Source of the DNA: Actinokineospora globicatena
GTDB lineage: Bacteria; Actinomycetota; Actinomycetes; Mycobacteriales; Pseudonocardiaceae
Assembly: GCF_024171945.1 (NCBI RefSeq)
Contig: NZ_JAMTCR010000002.1
Span: 558,001-622,000 of the forward strand
Length of the DNA: 64,000 nt
Reading direction: 5' to 3'
Positions 1 to 11,716 of this stretch are shown here, piece by piece. Position 1 is the stretch's first letter, and every line of letters begins with the position of its first letter. A model generated the notes under the pieces. It made no database searches, was not told the origin of the DNA, and was given only the letters and a program-made list of their open reading frames with translations. The translations under genes were made by a program, and so were the position numbers.

Positions 1-1237
<1,237 letters not shown>

Positions 1238-1241
1238 GACC

Positions 1242-1275
1242 CACCGGTGCCCCGGCTCGCGTCGGGGCACCGGTG
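1242..1275. terminator. Bidirectional hairpin terminator between thiD and marR
   Basis: A perfect 13-bp inverted repeat (arms 1242-1254 and 1263-1275) with an 8-nt loop sits between the convergent ends of thiD and the MarR gene. There is no long T-run, which is usual for terminators in high-GC actinobacteria. Its position suggests it serves both strands. Confidence 0.8.
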
Positions 1276-1713
1276 TCAGTCGACGAGCAGCGACTCCAGC
1301 ACCGGGATGGCGGCGACCAGTCGCTCGCGTTCCTGCGGGGACAACCGGTCCAGCCGCCTGCCCAACTCGAGCACCCGCGTGGACCGGACGCCGGACACGA
1401 TCCGCTCCCCGGAGTCGGTCGCCCGGACCAACCACGCCCGGCGATCGGCCGGGTCCGGCTCGCGCACCACATGACCCGACTCGACCAGGCTCGCCACGAT
1501 CCGTGACATCGTCGGCGCGGCCACCCCCTCCTTGCCAGCCAGGTCACCGAGGCGCAGCTCACCGCAGTTGACCAGAGTGGACAGAGCGGAGATGGACCCG
1601 TGCCCCAGGCCGGGAGAACCGGAGCGGCGCAACGCCCGGGACAGGCGCCCGATCGCGAGGTACAACCGCGCGGGCACATCCCCGACGCCGGACTCGGCGG
1701 CCGATGTCGTCAT
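1276..1713 (-). CDS. MarR-family transcriptional regulator
   Basis: A 145-residue winged-helix protein of typical MarR length. The recognition region reads roughly LRLGDLAGKEGVAAPTMSRI (residues 53-72), followed by the wing with the family motif DPADRRAW, where the DRR triplet contacts DNA. Helices at both ends would form the dimer interface. It points away from thiG, is separated from it by about 170 bases, and converges on thiD. No effector or target can be read from the sequence, and a link to thiamine is not implied by adjacency alone. Confidence 0.88.
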   Translation of the reverse strand: MTTSAAESGVGDVPARLYLAIGRLSRALRRSGSPGLGHGSISALSTLVNCGELRLGDLAGKEGVAAPTMSRIVASLVESGHVVREPDPADRRAWLVRATDSGERIVSGVRSTRVLELGRRLDRLSPQERERLVAAIPVLESLLVD

Positions 1714-1867
1714 ACCTCATTGTGCCGGAACCTCGCCGACTCCAACGACAAGGCCCCAACGAGCCTCTCCCGACACGTGCGCCCCCACGCATAAGCCCAC
1801 GGTGGTGGACCTCTAACCCAGCGCGCCAAGACGGAGGCTCGCGCGCGGAATTCAGTGCGGGAGGCAA

Positions 1868-3954
<2,087 letters not shown>

Positions 3955-3961
3955 GTCCTCA

Positions 3962-4046
3962 CGCTCCCTGCGCCGGCATGACCCGGATCAGGTTCGACGG
4001 TCGGAGCGACCCAGCTCCCTCTCAGCCCGTTCCCCGGACTCCCGTG
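3962..4046 (-). promoter_or_regulatory. TPP riboswitch (THI element) controlling thiOSG
   Basis: On the minus strand the conserved THI-box elements appear in order: a 5' purine-rich arm near 4030-4046, CTGAGA at 4025-4020, CCTGATCC at 3992-3985, ATGCCGGCG at 3979-3971 and AGGGAG at 3969-3964. These are the thiamine-pyrophosphate aptamer signatures. The aptamer ends only 9 bases from the thiO ATG and no terminator lies between them, so control is probably at translation initiation: ligand-stabilised P1 would occlude the Shine-Dalgarno sequence. That mechanism is inferred. Confidence 0.92.
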
Positions 4047-4087
4047 CGACCGACCTCCACCGTAGCGCAGGCGATAGCGTCATCTCC

Positions 4088-4759
4088 ATGCCAGGACTCG
4101 ACGGGGACCAGATCAGGCGCAGGCTGGCCGACGCGCGGCTCTACCTGTGCACCGACGCGCGGACCGAGCAGGGCGACCTCGCCGACTTCGTGGACGCCGC
4201 GCTGGCGGGCGGGGTCGACATCGTGCAGCTGCGCGACAAGCGCGGTGGGGCGCCGCTGGAGGCCGGACCCGAGCTGCGCGCGTTGTCGGTGATCGCGGAG
4301 GTCTGCGCGGCGCACGGGGCGCTGCTGGCGGTCAACGACCGGGCCGACGTCGCGCTCGCCGCCGGGGCGGACGTGCTGCACCTGGGGCAGGACGACCTGC
4401 CGGTGCCGGTGGCGCGCCGGGTGGTCGGCGACGACGTCGTCATCGGGCGGTCGACGCACGACTTCGCGCAGGCCATCGCGGCGGCGACCGAACCGGGCGT
4501 CGACTACTTCTGCACGGGCCCGTGCTGGACGACGCCGACCAAGCCCGGTCGTCCGGCCGCCGGTCTCGACCTGGTCCAGGCCACGGCGGCGGCCGCGCCG
4601 GAACGCACCTGGTTCGCCATCGGCGGTATCGACGCCGCGCGGCTGCCGGAGGTCGTCGCCGCTGGTGCGCGCCGGGTCGCGGTGGTGCGGGCGATCACCG
4701 ACGCCGCCGACCCGAAGGCAGCCGCCGAGAGCCTGGCCGCGGTGCTGCGGCAGGGGTGA
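4088..4759 (+). CDS. thiE: Thiamine-phosphate synthase ThiE
   Basis: Joins HMP-PP and thiazole phosphate to give thiamine phosphate. The 223-residue TIM-barrel enzyme shows VDIVQLRDK (pyrimidine-side loop), [20 protein letters not shown], and the [11 protein letters not shown] loop that binds pyrophosphate, followed by FAIGGID. The ATG at 4088 gives the family length; the frame is open further upstream but overlaps the riboswitch. It is divergent from thiO with only about 130 bases between the starts and has no aptamer on its own strand. Confidence 0.93.
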   Translation: MPGLDGDQIRRRLADARLYLCTDARTEQGDLADFVDAALAGGVDIVQLRDKRGGAPLEAGPELRALSVIAEVCAAHGALLAVNDRADVALAAGADVLHLGQDDLPVPVARRVVGDDVVIGRSTHDFAQAIAAATEPGVDYFCTGPCWTTPTKPGRPAAGLDLVQATAAAAPERTWFAIGGIDAARLPEVVAAGARRVAVVRAITDAADPKAAAESLAAVLRQG

Positions 4760-4806
4760 GCAGCGCGACACCCGCGACCCCCACCCGGCCGGTGCACACT
4801 GGTGCG

Positions 4807-5754
4807 GTGAACCTGGTCACCCTTGAGGACATCACCGCCGCCGCCGAGCGGATCGCCGGGCACGCGGTGCGCACCCCGCTGGTACCCGCGCCGTGGGCCG
4901 ACCGTCCACTGTGGATCAAACCGGAGAGCCTGCAGCCGGTCGGCGCGTTCAAGATCCGGGGCGCCTACAACGCCGTCGCCAGCGTCGACCCGGCCCGCCG
5001 GGAACGCGGGGTGGTGGCGTACTCCAGCGGCAACCACGCCCAGGCCGTCGCGTACGCGGCGCGGGCGTTCGGGGTACCGGCGTGGATCGTGGTCCCGGAG
5101 GACACGCCCCGGGTCAAGGTGGACGCGACCAGGGCACACGGCGCCGAGGTGGTGCTGGTCAAGACCGGCGAGCGCGAGTCGGCGGCGTACGCGATCGTCG
5201 AGCGCGAGGACGCGACGCTGATCCCGCCGTTCGACGACCCCCGGGTCATCGCCGGTCAGGGGACCATCGGCCTGGAGATCATCGCCGACCTGCCCGACGT
5301 GGACCTGGTGCTCGCCCCGGTGAGCGGCGGCGGCCTGATCTCGGGCATCGCGGCCGCGATCAAGGCGCTGCGCCCGCAGGCGCAGGTGTGGGCGGTCGAG
5401 CCGGAACTGGCCGGTGACACCGCGGAGAGCCTGGCCAGGGGCGAACTCGTCCCGTGGTCGGTGGCCGACCGCAACCGCACCATCGCCGACGGCCTGCGCA
5501 GCCAACCCTCCGCCCTGACCTTCGCCCACCAGCAGGCCTACGTGGACGGAATCGTGACGGTCTCGGAGGATGAGATCCGCTCAGCCGTGGCCACCCTGGC
5601 GCACCGCGCGCACCTGATCGCGGAACCCAGCGGCGCGGTCACCACCGCCGCCGTCCTCCACCACAGCGACAAGCTCCCAACCGGCAAAACAGTCGCAGTC
5701 CTCAGCGGCGGCAACATCGACCCGGACGCCCTCGCGACCCTGCTCCAGGCCTGA
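4807..5754 (+). CDS. PLP-dependent threonine/serine dehydratase
   Basis: Fold-type II PLP enzyme that deaminates threonine or serine to the 2-oxo acid. The 315-residue product has the PLP-lysine motif AFKIRGAYN (about residues 49-57), the substrate/carboxylate loop SSGNHAQAVAYAA and the phosphate-binding glycine loop SGGGLISG. There is no C-terminal ACT domain, so it resembles catabolic or unregulated dehydratases (TdcB-like) more than biosynthetic IlvA; other members of this fold, such as hydroxyaspartate dehydratase or serine racemase, cannot be excluded. The GTG at 4807 is 48 bases after thiE and fits the family N-terminus. Confidence 0.87.
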   Translation: MNLVTLEDITAAAERIAGHAVRTPLVPAPWADRPLWIKPESLQPVGAFKIRGAYNAVASVDPARRERGVVAYSSGNHAQAVAYAARAFGVPAWIVVPEDTPRVKVDATRAHGAEVVLVKTGERESAAYAIVEREDATLIPPFDDPRVIAGQGTIGLEIIADLPDVDLVLAPVSGGGLISGIAAAIKALRPQAQVWAVEPELAGDTAESLARGELVPWSVADRNRTIADGLRSQPSALTFAHQQAYVDGIVTVSEDEIRSAVATLAHRAHLIAEPSGAVTTAAVLHHSDKLPTGKTVAVLSGGNIDPDALATLLQA

Positions 5755-5767
5755 TCACCCGGCTTGG

Positions 5768-7216
5768 TCAGCCCTGGGGTGTTGGGGCGGGGGCTTCGAC
5801 GTCGCAGTGGGGGCCGGGGGGTGGGGCGGCTAGGACGTTGTCGTGGATGGTGAGGGCGATGAGGCCGCCTGCCGCGGCTAGGGCGGCGCAGATGAGGAGG
5901 GCTGTGCGCCAGCTGGAGGTCATGGCGGTGGGGTCGGTGTAGGCGGCGCCGGTGAGGCCCGCGGCGGTGGGGAGGACCGCGACGGCGAGGAGGCCGCCGG
6001 TTCTGGCCACGGCGTTGTTCACTCCGGACGCCAGGCCCGCGTACCTGTCGGGGGCGGCGGCCAGGACAGTCGCGGTCACGGGGGCGACCACCACCGACAG
6101 GCCGAATCCGAAGAGGACGACCGACGGCAGGACCGCGCCCACGTACGACGAACCCGGCGCGATCCTGGTCATCAGGAGCATCGCCGTGGCGATCAGCAGG
6201 GGCCCGGCCACCAGGAACCAGCGCGGGCCGATCCGGGACGCGAGCTGGCCGAACCGGGCCGACAGCAGCAGCATCACCGCGGTGATCGGCAGTCCTGCCA
6301 GGCCCGCGGCCGTCGGGGAGTAGCCGAGTGAGGTCTGCAGTTGCAGGCCCATCAGCACCATCACGCCGGTCAGCGCCGCGTACACGACGAGGGTGAGCGC
6401 GTTGGCGACGACGAAGGTGTGGCTGGCGAACAGCGCAGGCGGGACCAGCGGGTCTGCCTGGCGCCGTTGCAGCAGCACGAACGCGGCCAGTGCGGCGACC
6501 CCCACCACGGCGGAGCCGACGACCAGCCAGTCCGCGCCGCGCACCGGGGCCTCCACCAGGGCGGCGGTGACGCCAGCGAGGCCGACCGCGCCGAGCACCG
6601 AGTCCAGGATGTTCGGGTGGCCGGTGACCTGCTCGTCGCGGGTTTCCGGCACGCACCGCATCGCCAGCCACACGCACACCACGACCAGCGGGATGTTCAC
6701 CAGGAACGCCAGCCGCCACGACCAGGCCTGCACCAGCAGGCCGCCGACCAGCGGTCCCACCGCGGCCGCGATGCCGCCGAGACCGGACCACGCCCCGATC
6801 GCACGGGAGCGGTCGTCGCGGTGGAAGACCGCCTGCAGGATGGCCAGCGAGCCCGGGGTCAGCAGCGCGCCGCCGATGCCCTGCAGGACCCGGGACGCGA
6901 CCAGCATCGGCGTGGACACCGCGACCCCGCACAGGGCCGAGGCGAGGCCGAACCAGATGACGCCGACCACGAACACCCGGCGGCGGCCGTAGCGGTCCCC
7001 GAGCGAGCCCGCGACCAGGATCAGCGCGGCCAGCGCCAGCAGGTACCCGTTGAGCACCCACTGCAGGCCCGCGACCGAGGCGCCCAGCTCCGTGCCGAGC
7101 CTGGGCAGGGCGATGTTGACCACGCTGCTGTCCAGCATCGCCATGCCGGAACCGAGGATCGTGGTGGCCAGCACCCCGCGGGCGGTGGCCGTGCCCCAGC
7201 GGACCTCGGCCGCCAC
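5768..7216 (-). CDS. MFS transporter, DHA2 (EmrB/QacA-type) family
   Basis: Predicted proton-driven efflux pump in the inner membrane. The 482-residue protein has about 14 hydrophobic segments, the usual DHA2 count. It starts with the family opening MAMLDSSVVNIALPRL and has the loop 2-3 motif GSLGDRYGRRRVF plus the TM5 motif GPLVGGLL. The frame runs up to 7285, but the GTG at 7216 is preferred because it lies 2 bases after the dasR stop and gives the normal N-terminus. The substrate is unknown. Probably co-transcribed with dasR. Confidence 0.88.
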   Translation of the reverse strand: MAAEVRWGTATARGVLATTILGSGMAMLDSSVVNIALPRLGTELGASVAGLQWVLNGYLLALAALILVAGSLGDRYGRRRVFVVGVIWFGLASALCGVAVSTPMLVASRVLQGIGGALLTPGSLAILQAVFHRDDRSRAIGAWSGLGGIAAAVGPLVGGLLVQAWSWRLAFLVNIPLVVVCVWLAMRCVPETRDEQVTGHPNILDSVLGAVGLAGVTAALVEAPVRGADWLVVGSAVVGVAALAAFVLLQRRQADPLVPPALFASHTFVVANALTLVVYAALTGVMVLMGLQLQTSLGYSPTAAGLAGLPITAVMLLLSARFGQLASRIGPRWFLVAGPLLIATAMLLMTRIAPGSSYVGAVLPSVVLFGFGLSVVVAPVTATVLAAAPDRYAGLASGVNNAVARTGGLLAVAVLPTAAGLTGAAYTDPTAMTSSWRTALLICAALAAAGGLIALTIHDNVLAAPPPGPHCDVEAPAPTPQG

Positions 7217-7218
7217 CG

Positions 7219-7974
7219 TCAGGCCGGGCGGTTGAGCGTCGCCACGAACTTGTACCGGTCGCCCCGGTAGACCGACCGCACCCACTCCACCGGGCGTTCG
7301 TCGGTGTCGAACGAGTGCCGCGACAGCAGCAGCATCGGCATGCCCACATCGGCGCCGAGCAGCTCGGCCTCGTGCGGACCGGCCAACGCGGTCTCGATCG
7401 TCTCCTCGGCGTGGCCCATCTCGACGTCGAACCGCTCACGCAGCACCTGGTAGAGCGAGCCGCCCCCGCTGACGTAGCGGCGCAGACCGCGGAAGCGGCC
7501 GAGCGGCAGGTGCGTCGTCTCCATGGCCATCGGCTCGCCGTCGGCCAGCCGCAGCCGGTGCAGCCGCAGCACCTTGGCGCCCGCGCGGATGCCGAGCAGC
7601 CTGGCCAGGTCGGCCTCGGCCGGGATCTCGGAGACCTCCAGCAGCTTGCTGGAGGGCTCGCGGCCCTGGGCGCGCATGTCCTCGGTGTAGGACGACAGCT
7701 GCAGCCGCTGGGCGACCTTGGGCTCGGCGGCGAAGGTGCCCTTGCCCTGCACCCGCAGCAGCCTGCCCTCGACGGTCAGCTCGGCGAGCGCCTGGCGGAC
7801 GGTGGTGCGGGAGACGTCGAACTCGGTGGCCAGTGAGCGTTCGGTCGGGATGGGCGAGCCGGGAGGCAGCGACCCGAGCAGGTCGAGCAAGTGGCGCTTG
7901 AGACCCCAGTACTTGGGTTCCCGTTGCACGCGCGCCACCGTGTCCGACCCGTCGGCCGTGGACATCTCCAGCAT
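7219..7974 (-). CDS. dasR: GntR/HutC-family regulator, DasR orthologue
   Basis: Global regulator of N-acetylglucosamine and chitin metabolism in actinomycetes, released from DNA by GlcN-6-P. The 251-residue protein has an N-terminal winged helix ([21 protein letters not shown], about residues 50-70, split here as [10 protein letters not shown] then [11 protein letters not shown]) and a UTRA effector domain. Long stretches match Streptomyces DasR as I know it: [22 protein letters not shown], and the C-terminal [18 protein letters not shown]. The start at 7974 is chosen over 8034 because AGGAGG precedes it by 6 bases. A near-perfect dre operator lies about 145 bases upstream and a GlcNAc-kinase-like gene is divergent, both consistent with this identity. 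Confidence 0.88.
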   Translation of the reverse strand: MLEMSTADGSDTVARVQREPKYWGLKRHLLDLLGSLPPGSPIPTERSLATEFDVSRTTVRQALAELTVEGRLLRVQGKGTFAAEPKVAQRLQLSSYTEDMRAQGREPSSKLLEVSEIPAEADLARLLGIRAGAKVLRLHRLRLADGEPMAMETTHLPLGRFRGLRRYVSGGGSLYQVLRERFDVEMGHAEETIETALAGPHEAELLGADVGMPMLLLSRHSFDTDERPVEWVRSVYRGDRYKFVATLNRPA

Positions 7975-8472
7975 GGCGTCCCTCCTGAGTATTGCGCCCG
8001 ACCCGTACAGAATGCCTTGTCGGGGGTGCCGCACGCGATCACACCCCGCCTGTTTGGCCCTACCGTGACCAGTGGCCCGCGTCCGCGCGCCCCGCCGCGC
8101 CGTCCCACCTACGGTATGATTGGTCTAGACCTTACCGCCCGGGGGCGGGCGGCTGTCGGGCGAACGGCGATCCGGGGAACTCCCGCGGGCCTGGGCGGCG
8201 GTGTCGCGAGAACCCGACCGCTGCGCCGAATGCCGGGCGAACGCGCTGCTCACCACGGCCGCGGCGGGCCCGGCACCGCGCACCGCACCCAGTCCGATTT
8301 GTCCGGTGCGGTCGGACGGAGTTCAGCCGTTCGAGTGGTTCCGGAAAATCGCCCGCGCCGCCGGACACCGACTGGGTGTGGCGGCCATCACGACAGCGCG
8401 GCGGGCTCGGCAGGTTCACCCGCACGCGGTGATCACGTTTCGCCCGGCGCCCCGGCTTCCTAGACTGGGGCG
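7975..8472. promoter_or_regulatory. Divergent intergenic region dasR / hxlR-kinase
   Basis: About 500 bases without a convincing gene; short open frames here lack ribosome sites and recognisable products. It holds the dre operator near 8119-8134 and, just before it, TATGAT at 8115-8120, which could be a -10 element overlapped by the operator. Otherwise I see nothing specific. Confidence 0.5.
8119..8134. promoter_or_regulatory. dre operator (DasR-responsive element)
   Basis: ATTGGTCTAGACCTTA contains the perfect palindromic core TGGTCTAGACC found in Streptomyces dre sites (consensus about ACTGGTCTAGACCACT). It sits between dasR and the divergent HxlR/sugar-kinase pair and overlaps a TATGAT hexamer, so binding could block a promoter. 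Autoregulation of dasR and control of the kinase operon are inferred. Confidence 0.8.
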
Positions 8473-9003
8473 ATGCGAAGGACATCGTTCGCGCAGTGGC
8501 CCTGTTCCATCGCGCGGGCGATGGACCTGCTCGGCGACCAGTGGACCCTGCTCGTGCTCCGGGAGGCCTACCTCGGCGCCCGGCGGTTCGACCGGATCCA
8601 GGCCGAGTTGGGCATCGCCCGCAACACCCTCACCGAGCGGCTGGACCGCCTCGTCGGCGCCGGTCTGCTGCGCCGGGAGCGCTACCAGGAGCGGCCGGTG
8701 CGCTACGAGTACGTGCTCACCGACATGGGCCGCGACTTCTGGCCCGCGCTCGCGGCGATCATGCACTGGGGCGAGCGCTGGCTGACCGAGGACCGGCCGG
8801 TGCGGCTGCGGCACCGGACCTGCGGCCACGAGACGCACGCCGTGGTGACCTGCGCGTCCTGCGGCGACCCACTGCTCGTCCGGGAGGTGGAGGCGGAGCA
8901 GTTCGGCGCGCGGTCAGCGATGGTGGGGGGAGCCCGCTCCGCCGAGGGGGTGGAGCGGAGCGGGCCCGCTCATGTTACGCCGAACGGAGTAGCGGTCCGA
9001 TGA
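8473..9003 (+). CDS. HxlR-family transcriptional regulator
   Basis: A 176-residue winged-helix protein. The HxlR domain fills residues 8-110, with the family start WPCSIARAMDLLGDQWTLLVLRE, here read as CSIARAMDLLGDQW plus TLLVLREA, then RFDRIQAELGIARNTLTERL and a wing YELT-like segment. The conserved N-terminal Cys11 is present. A C-terminal extension contains CxxH and CxxC pairs (TCGHETHAV, CASCGDPL) that may bind zinc. The last 30 residues (after EQFGARSAM) are unusual and overlie a strong hairpin, so the ancestral gene may have ended earlier. The stop overlaps the kinase ATG, so the two genes are coupled. Confidence 0.85.
   Translation: MRRTSFAQWPCSIARAMDLLGDQWTLLVLREAYLGARRFDRIQAELGIARNTLTERLDRLVGAGLLRRERYQERPVRYEYVLTDMGRDFWPALAAIMHWGERWLTEDRPVRLRHRTCGHETHAVVTCASCGDPLLVREVEAEQFGARSAMVGGARSAEGVERSGPAHVTPNGVAVR
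8932..8965. repeat. GC-rich hairpin inside the hxlR 3' end
   Basis: A 10-bp inverted repeat (CCCGCTCCG at 8933-8941 pairing with CGGAGCGGG at 8956-8964, plus one more pair) lies in the last 70 bases of the hxlR frame. It looks like an intergenic REP-like or terminator hairpin captured by the reading frame. It could reduce read-through into the kinase gene 35 bases further on. Confidence 0.5.
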
Positions 9004-9896
9004 CCGGGGTCGCGTTGGGCGTCGACATCGGGGGCAGCACGACCCGCGCGCTGGCCGTGGACGCCTCGGGCGCCGTGGTCGGTCGCGGTGTCGCAGGCGG
9101 TGGCAACCCGAACACGAACGGTCCGGCCGCCGCGGCCGGGCAACTGCTGACCGCGGTGAACGCGGCGCTGGGCGGGTCGGAGGTGGCGGCCTGCGTGATC
9201 GGGATGGCCGGGTCGTCCGCGCTGCTCGACCCCGCGGTCGCCGCCGAGTTCGACGTGGTGTTCGAACTGCTGCACCCGCGCGTGGTGACCGACGCGGAGG
9301 TGGCCTTCGCGTCCGGCACGTCAGCGGCGGCGGGCACCGTGCTGATCTCGGGCACCGGCTCGATCGCCGGCCGGATCGCCGGCCGCGAACTGGTCGCCAC
9401 CTACGGCGGCTTCGGCTGGCTCCTCGGCGACGAGGGCTCCGCGTTCTGGATCGGCCGCGAGGCCGTCCGGCACACCCTCTACGCGCTGCAGAGCGGCAAA
9501 CCCCTGGGCCCGCTCCCAGAAGCCGTCCTGACCGCGGCGGGCCTCCCCCTCGGCGGCGACCCCCGCATCCCCTTCGGCCGCTTGATCCGACAGGTGAACC
9601 GCGAGGAACCGATCCGCCTGGCCCGGTTCGCCCCGATCGTCCCCTCGGTCGACGCCCCAGCGGCCCACGACATCGTGGACCGAGCAGCGCGCTCCCTGGC
9701 CAACCAGGCACTCGCGGTGCACGACACCGGACCGGTCGTCCTCGCGGGGGCGGTGCTGCAGACCGTTGTCGGGGCACGGGTCCGGGAGTTGTTGGCGGAA
9801 CACGAGGTCGTCGACGCCAAGGACGGCACCATCGGCGCTGCCTGGCTCGCCTCCCTCGACGCCTTCGGCAAGAACGCCGTCCGCCCCCTGGTCTAG
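9000..9896 (+). CDS. N-acetylglucosamine kinase-like protein (BadF/BadG/BcrA/BcrD ATPase family)
   Basis: Predicted ASKHA-fold sugar kinase, most like actinobacterial GlcNAc kinases of the BadF/BcrA-type family. The 298-residue product has the phosphate-1 motif GVDIGGSTTRALAVD at residues 7-21, the GTGSIA phosphate-2/adenosine loop near residue 117, and GDEGSAFWIGREAV. The ATG at 9000 overlaps the upstream stop (ATGA). Its position behind hxlR and opposite a dasR/dre pair supports a role in phosphorylating GlcNAc or a related amino sugar, but the substrate is not proven by sequence. Confidence 0.82.
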   Translation: MTGVALGVDIGGSTTRALAVDASGAVVGRGVAGGGNPNTNGPAAAAGQLLTAVNAALGGSEVAACVIGMAGSSALLDPAVAAEFDVVFELLHPRVVTDAEVAFASGTSAAAGTVLISGTGSIAGRIAGRELVATYGGFGWLLGDEGSAFWIGREAVRHTLYALQSGKPLGPLPEAVLTAAGLPLGGDPRIPFGRLIRQVNREEPIRLARFAPIVPSVDAPAAHDIVDRAARSLANQALAVHDTGPVVLAGAVLQTVVGARVRELLAEHEVVDAKDGTIGAAWLASLDAFGKNAVRPLV

Positions 9897-9926
9897 GCCA
9901 ACCGAGTTGGCGCGCGTCTGGTTCTG

Positions 9927-10592
9927 CTAGTTCTGCGTCCCGGACTGCTGGACCGGCGGTTCGGCCGGGGCGGGTAGGCGCGGGTGGCGGAGGCCCGGGT
10001 GATCGGCGGGTAGGGACTTGCGCAGGACGGTGGCGCTCACGGCGATGACGAGGGCTACCAGGGGCCAGGAGAGGGCTACTCGGGCGAGGGCGAGGGCGGC
10101 TACGTTGCCGAGCCACCACAGCAGGCCGAATACGGCTGTGCGCAGGGTGTACTGGAGCAGGACCCAGACCCAGCTGGCGCGGCTGTAGGCGCGGAGGAGG
10201 TCCGGGTCTTGGCGCCAGCGGAGGCGTTGGCCGAGGAGTAGGCCGACGACCACGCCGAGCAGGGGGCGGCGGATGACGATGCTCACCGCCCAGGCGAGGG
10301 CGCTGGCGATGTTGGTGAGGAGCTGGATCAGGAAGAAGTCCTCGGCGCGGCCGGTGTAGAGGACGACCAGGGCGCCGACGGCGACGGCGAGCATGCCGCC
10401 GAGGACCGCGGTCACCTTCTCGCCCCGGCTCAGCCGGAGGGCGCCGACGACGACCGCCACCAGCAGGGCCGCGGCGCTCGCCAGGCCGATCGAACCGGTG
10501 ACCAGCCAGGCGGCGGCGAAGGCGACCGGGGGCGCGGTGGCGTCGATGGCGCCGCGGCGGCCGCCGAGCAGGTCCGACAGCGAGTCACTCAC
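9927..10592 (-). CDS. DUF3159-family membrane protein
   Basis: Actinobacterial membrane protein of unknown function. It has about five or six hydrophobic segments after the opening DSLSDLLGGRRGAIDATAPP, which with IDATAPPVAF is typical of DUF3159. The open frame continues to 10772, but the upstream part is proline-rich and overlaps the divergent hydrolase, so the GTG at 10592 (221 residues) is preferred. The Shine-Dalgarno spacing for that start is poor, and the GTG at 10652 is an alternative. Confidence 0.75.
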   Translation of the reverse strand: MSDSLSDLLGGRRGAIDATAPPVAFAAAWLVTGSIGLASAAALLVAVVVGALRLSRGEKVTAVLGGMLAVAVGALVVLYTGRAEDFFLIQLLTNIASALAWAVSIVIRRPLLGVVVGLLLGQRLRWRQDPDLLRAYSRASWVWVLLQYTLRTAVFGLLWWLGNVAALALARVALSWPLVALVIAVSATVLRKSLPADHPGLRHPRLPAPAEPPVQQSGTQN

Positions 10593-10766
10593 CCCTCCAG
10601 CCTGCCTGACCGGCGGCGACGGCTCCAGCGGGGTTGGCAGTGGCTGGTCCACCCGGGGCGGGGGGTCATACTCTGCGCTGACGCGGGGCTCGGGAATGCG
10701 GGGGCATACTGGCCGCGTTTGGTTGTGTGGGGCAACGGGTCGATGATCGGGAAGGGGGGTCGGGCT

Positions 10767-11552
10767 GTGCACGGGTGGGACAGCTGGATCGCGATCGGGG
10801 ACAGCTTCACCGAGGGCATGGGCGACGTGTCCGACGACGGTGGGTACGTGGGGTGGGCCGACCGGCTCGCCGAGATGCTGGCCGCGCGGCGGCCCGGTTT
10901 GCGGTACGCGAACCTGGCGCTGCGCGGGAAGATGCTGCAGGAGATCATCGACGAGCAGGTGCCGGTGGCGCTAACCGCGCGCCCTGACCTCGTCACGCTC
11001 TGCGGTGGTGGCAACGACATCATCACGCCGGGCACCGATGTCGACGACGTGGCCGCGCTGTTCGAGACCGCGGTGGTCGCGCTGCGCGAGGCGGGCTGCG
11101 ACGTCGTGGTGTTCACCGGTCCGGATCCGAAGGTGCAGCCGCTGATCCGCCGGTTCCGCGGCAAGGTGGCCATCTACAACGGACACCTGCACGCGATCGC
11201 CGAGCGGCACGGCGCGCGGTTGGTCGACCTGTGGTCGATGGGGGTGCTGCACGACCGGCGGTCCTGGTGCGACGACCGGTTGCACTTCTCCAGCGAGGGG
11301 CACCGCCGGATCGTGTTGCGCACCGCGGAGGTGCTCGACTTCGAGGTGTCGCAGGACTGGCGCGAACCGCTGCCCGCGGAGGCGCGCAAGCCGTGGCTGC
11401 GGCTGCGGCAGGACGACCTCGCGTGGACGACGACGCACCTGATCCCGTGGGTGCGCAGGCAGATCACCGGGGAGTCCCTCGGCGACGGCCTGCACCCCAA
11501 GCGCCCGGAGTTGGCGCCGGTCAAGGGGGACGACCGCACGGCGGGGGTCTGA
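10767..11552 (+). CDS. SGNH/GDSL-family hydrolase
   Basis: Predicted esterase/lipase-type hydrolase of 261 residues, cytoplasmic by sequence (no signal peptide). All four SGNH blocks are visible: block I IGDSFTEGMGD with the nucleophile serine, the block II glycine region, block III GGGNDI, and block V DDRLHFSSEGH with the catalytic Asp and His. The GTG at 10767 is chosen because AAGGGGGG lies 7 bases upstream and the SGNH block begins about 10 residues later; an ATG at 10743 is the alternative. The substrate is unknown. Confidence 0.88.
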   Translation: MHGWDSWIAIGDSFTEGMGDVSDDGGYVGWADRLAEMLAARRPGLRYANLALRGKMLQEIIDEQVPVALTARPDLVTLCGGGNDIITPGTDVDDVAALFETAVVALREAGCDVVVFTGPDPKVQPLIRRFRGKVAIYNGHLHAIAERHGARLVDLWSMGVLHDRRSWCDDRLHFSSEGHRRIVLRTAEVLDFEVSQDWREPLPAEARKPWLRLRQDDLAWTTTHLIPWVRRQITGESLGDGLHPKRPELAPVKGDDRTAGV

Positions 11553-11573
11553 GTCCACAGCGGGCGGACGACG

Positions 11574-11611
11574 ACCGGCCGGCTCTCCCTCCCCCGAGAG
11601 CGCCGGCCGGT
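11574..11611. terminator. Hairpin terminator after the SGNH hydrolase
   Basis: Strong inverted repeat: ACCGGCCGGC at 11574-11583 pairs with GCCGGCCGGT at 11602-11611, extended by CTCTC/GAGAG around the loop with a 2-base bulge. It lies between the convergent hydrolase and SARP genes and could act for both. Confidence 0.72.
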
Positions 11612-11716
11612 GCGTCGGGCCGCACCCCCGTGGTTCCCGCCCGCGGCCCTGGGTGACCACCGGTCACCCTGCGCCGAGAGGGTGCCGGCCCACCCGCGGC
11701 GACGGCTAAGCGTTCG

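Noticed and set aside
4047..4087. A riboswitch on the plus strand for thiE
   Set aside because: The THI-box elements run only on the minus strand; the plus-strand leader is too short for an aptamer.
9887..9902. Second dre-like site (TGGTCTAG core) at the end of the sugar kinase gene
   Set aside because: Only about 12 of 16 positions match, the palindrome is broken, and the TAG is simply the stop codon. There is no gene start nearby for it to control.
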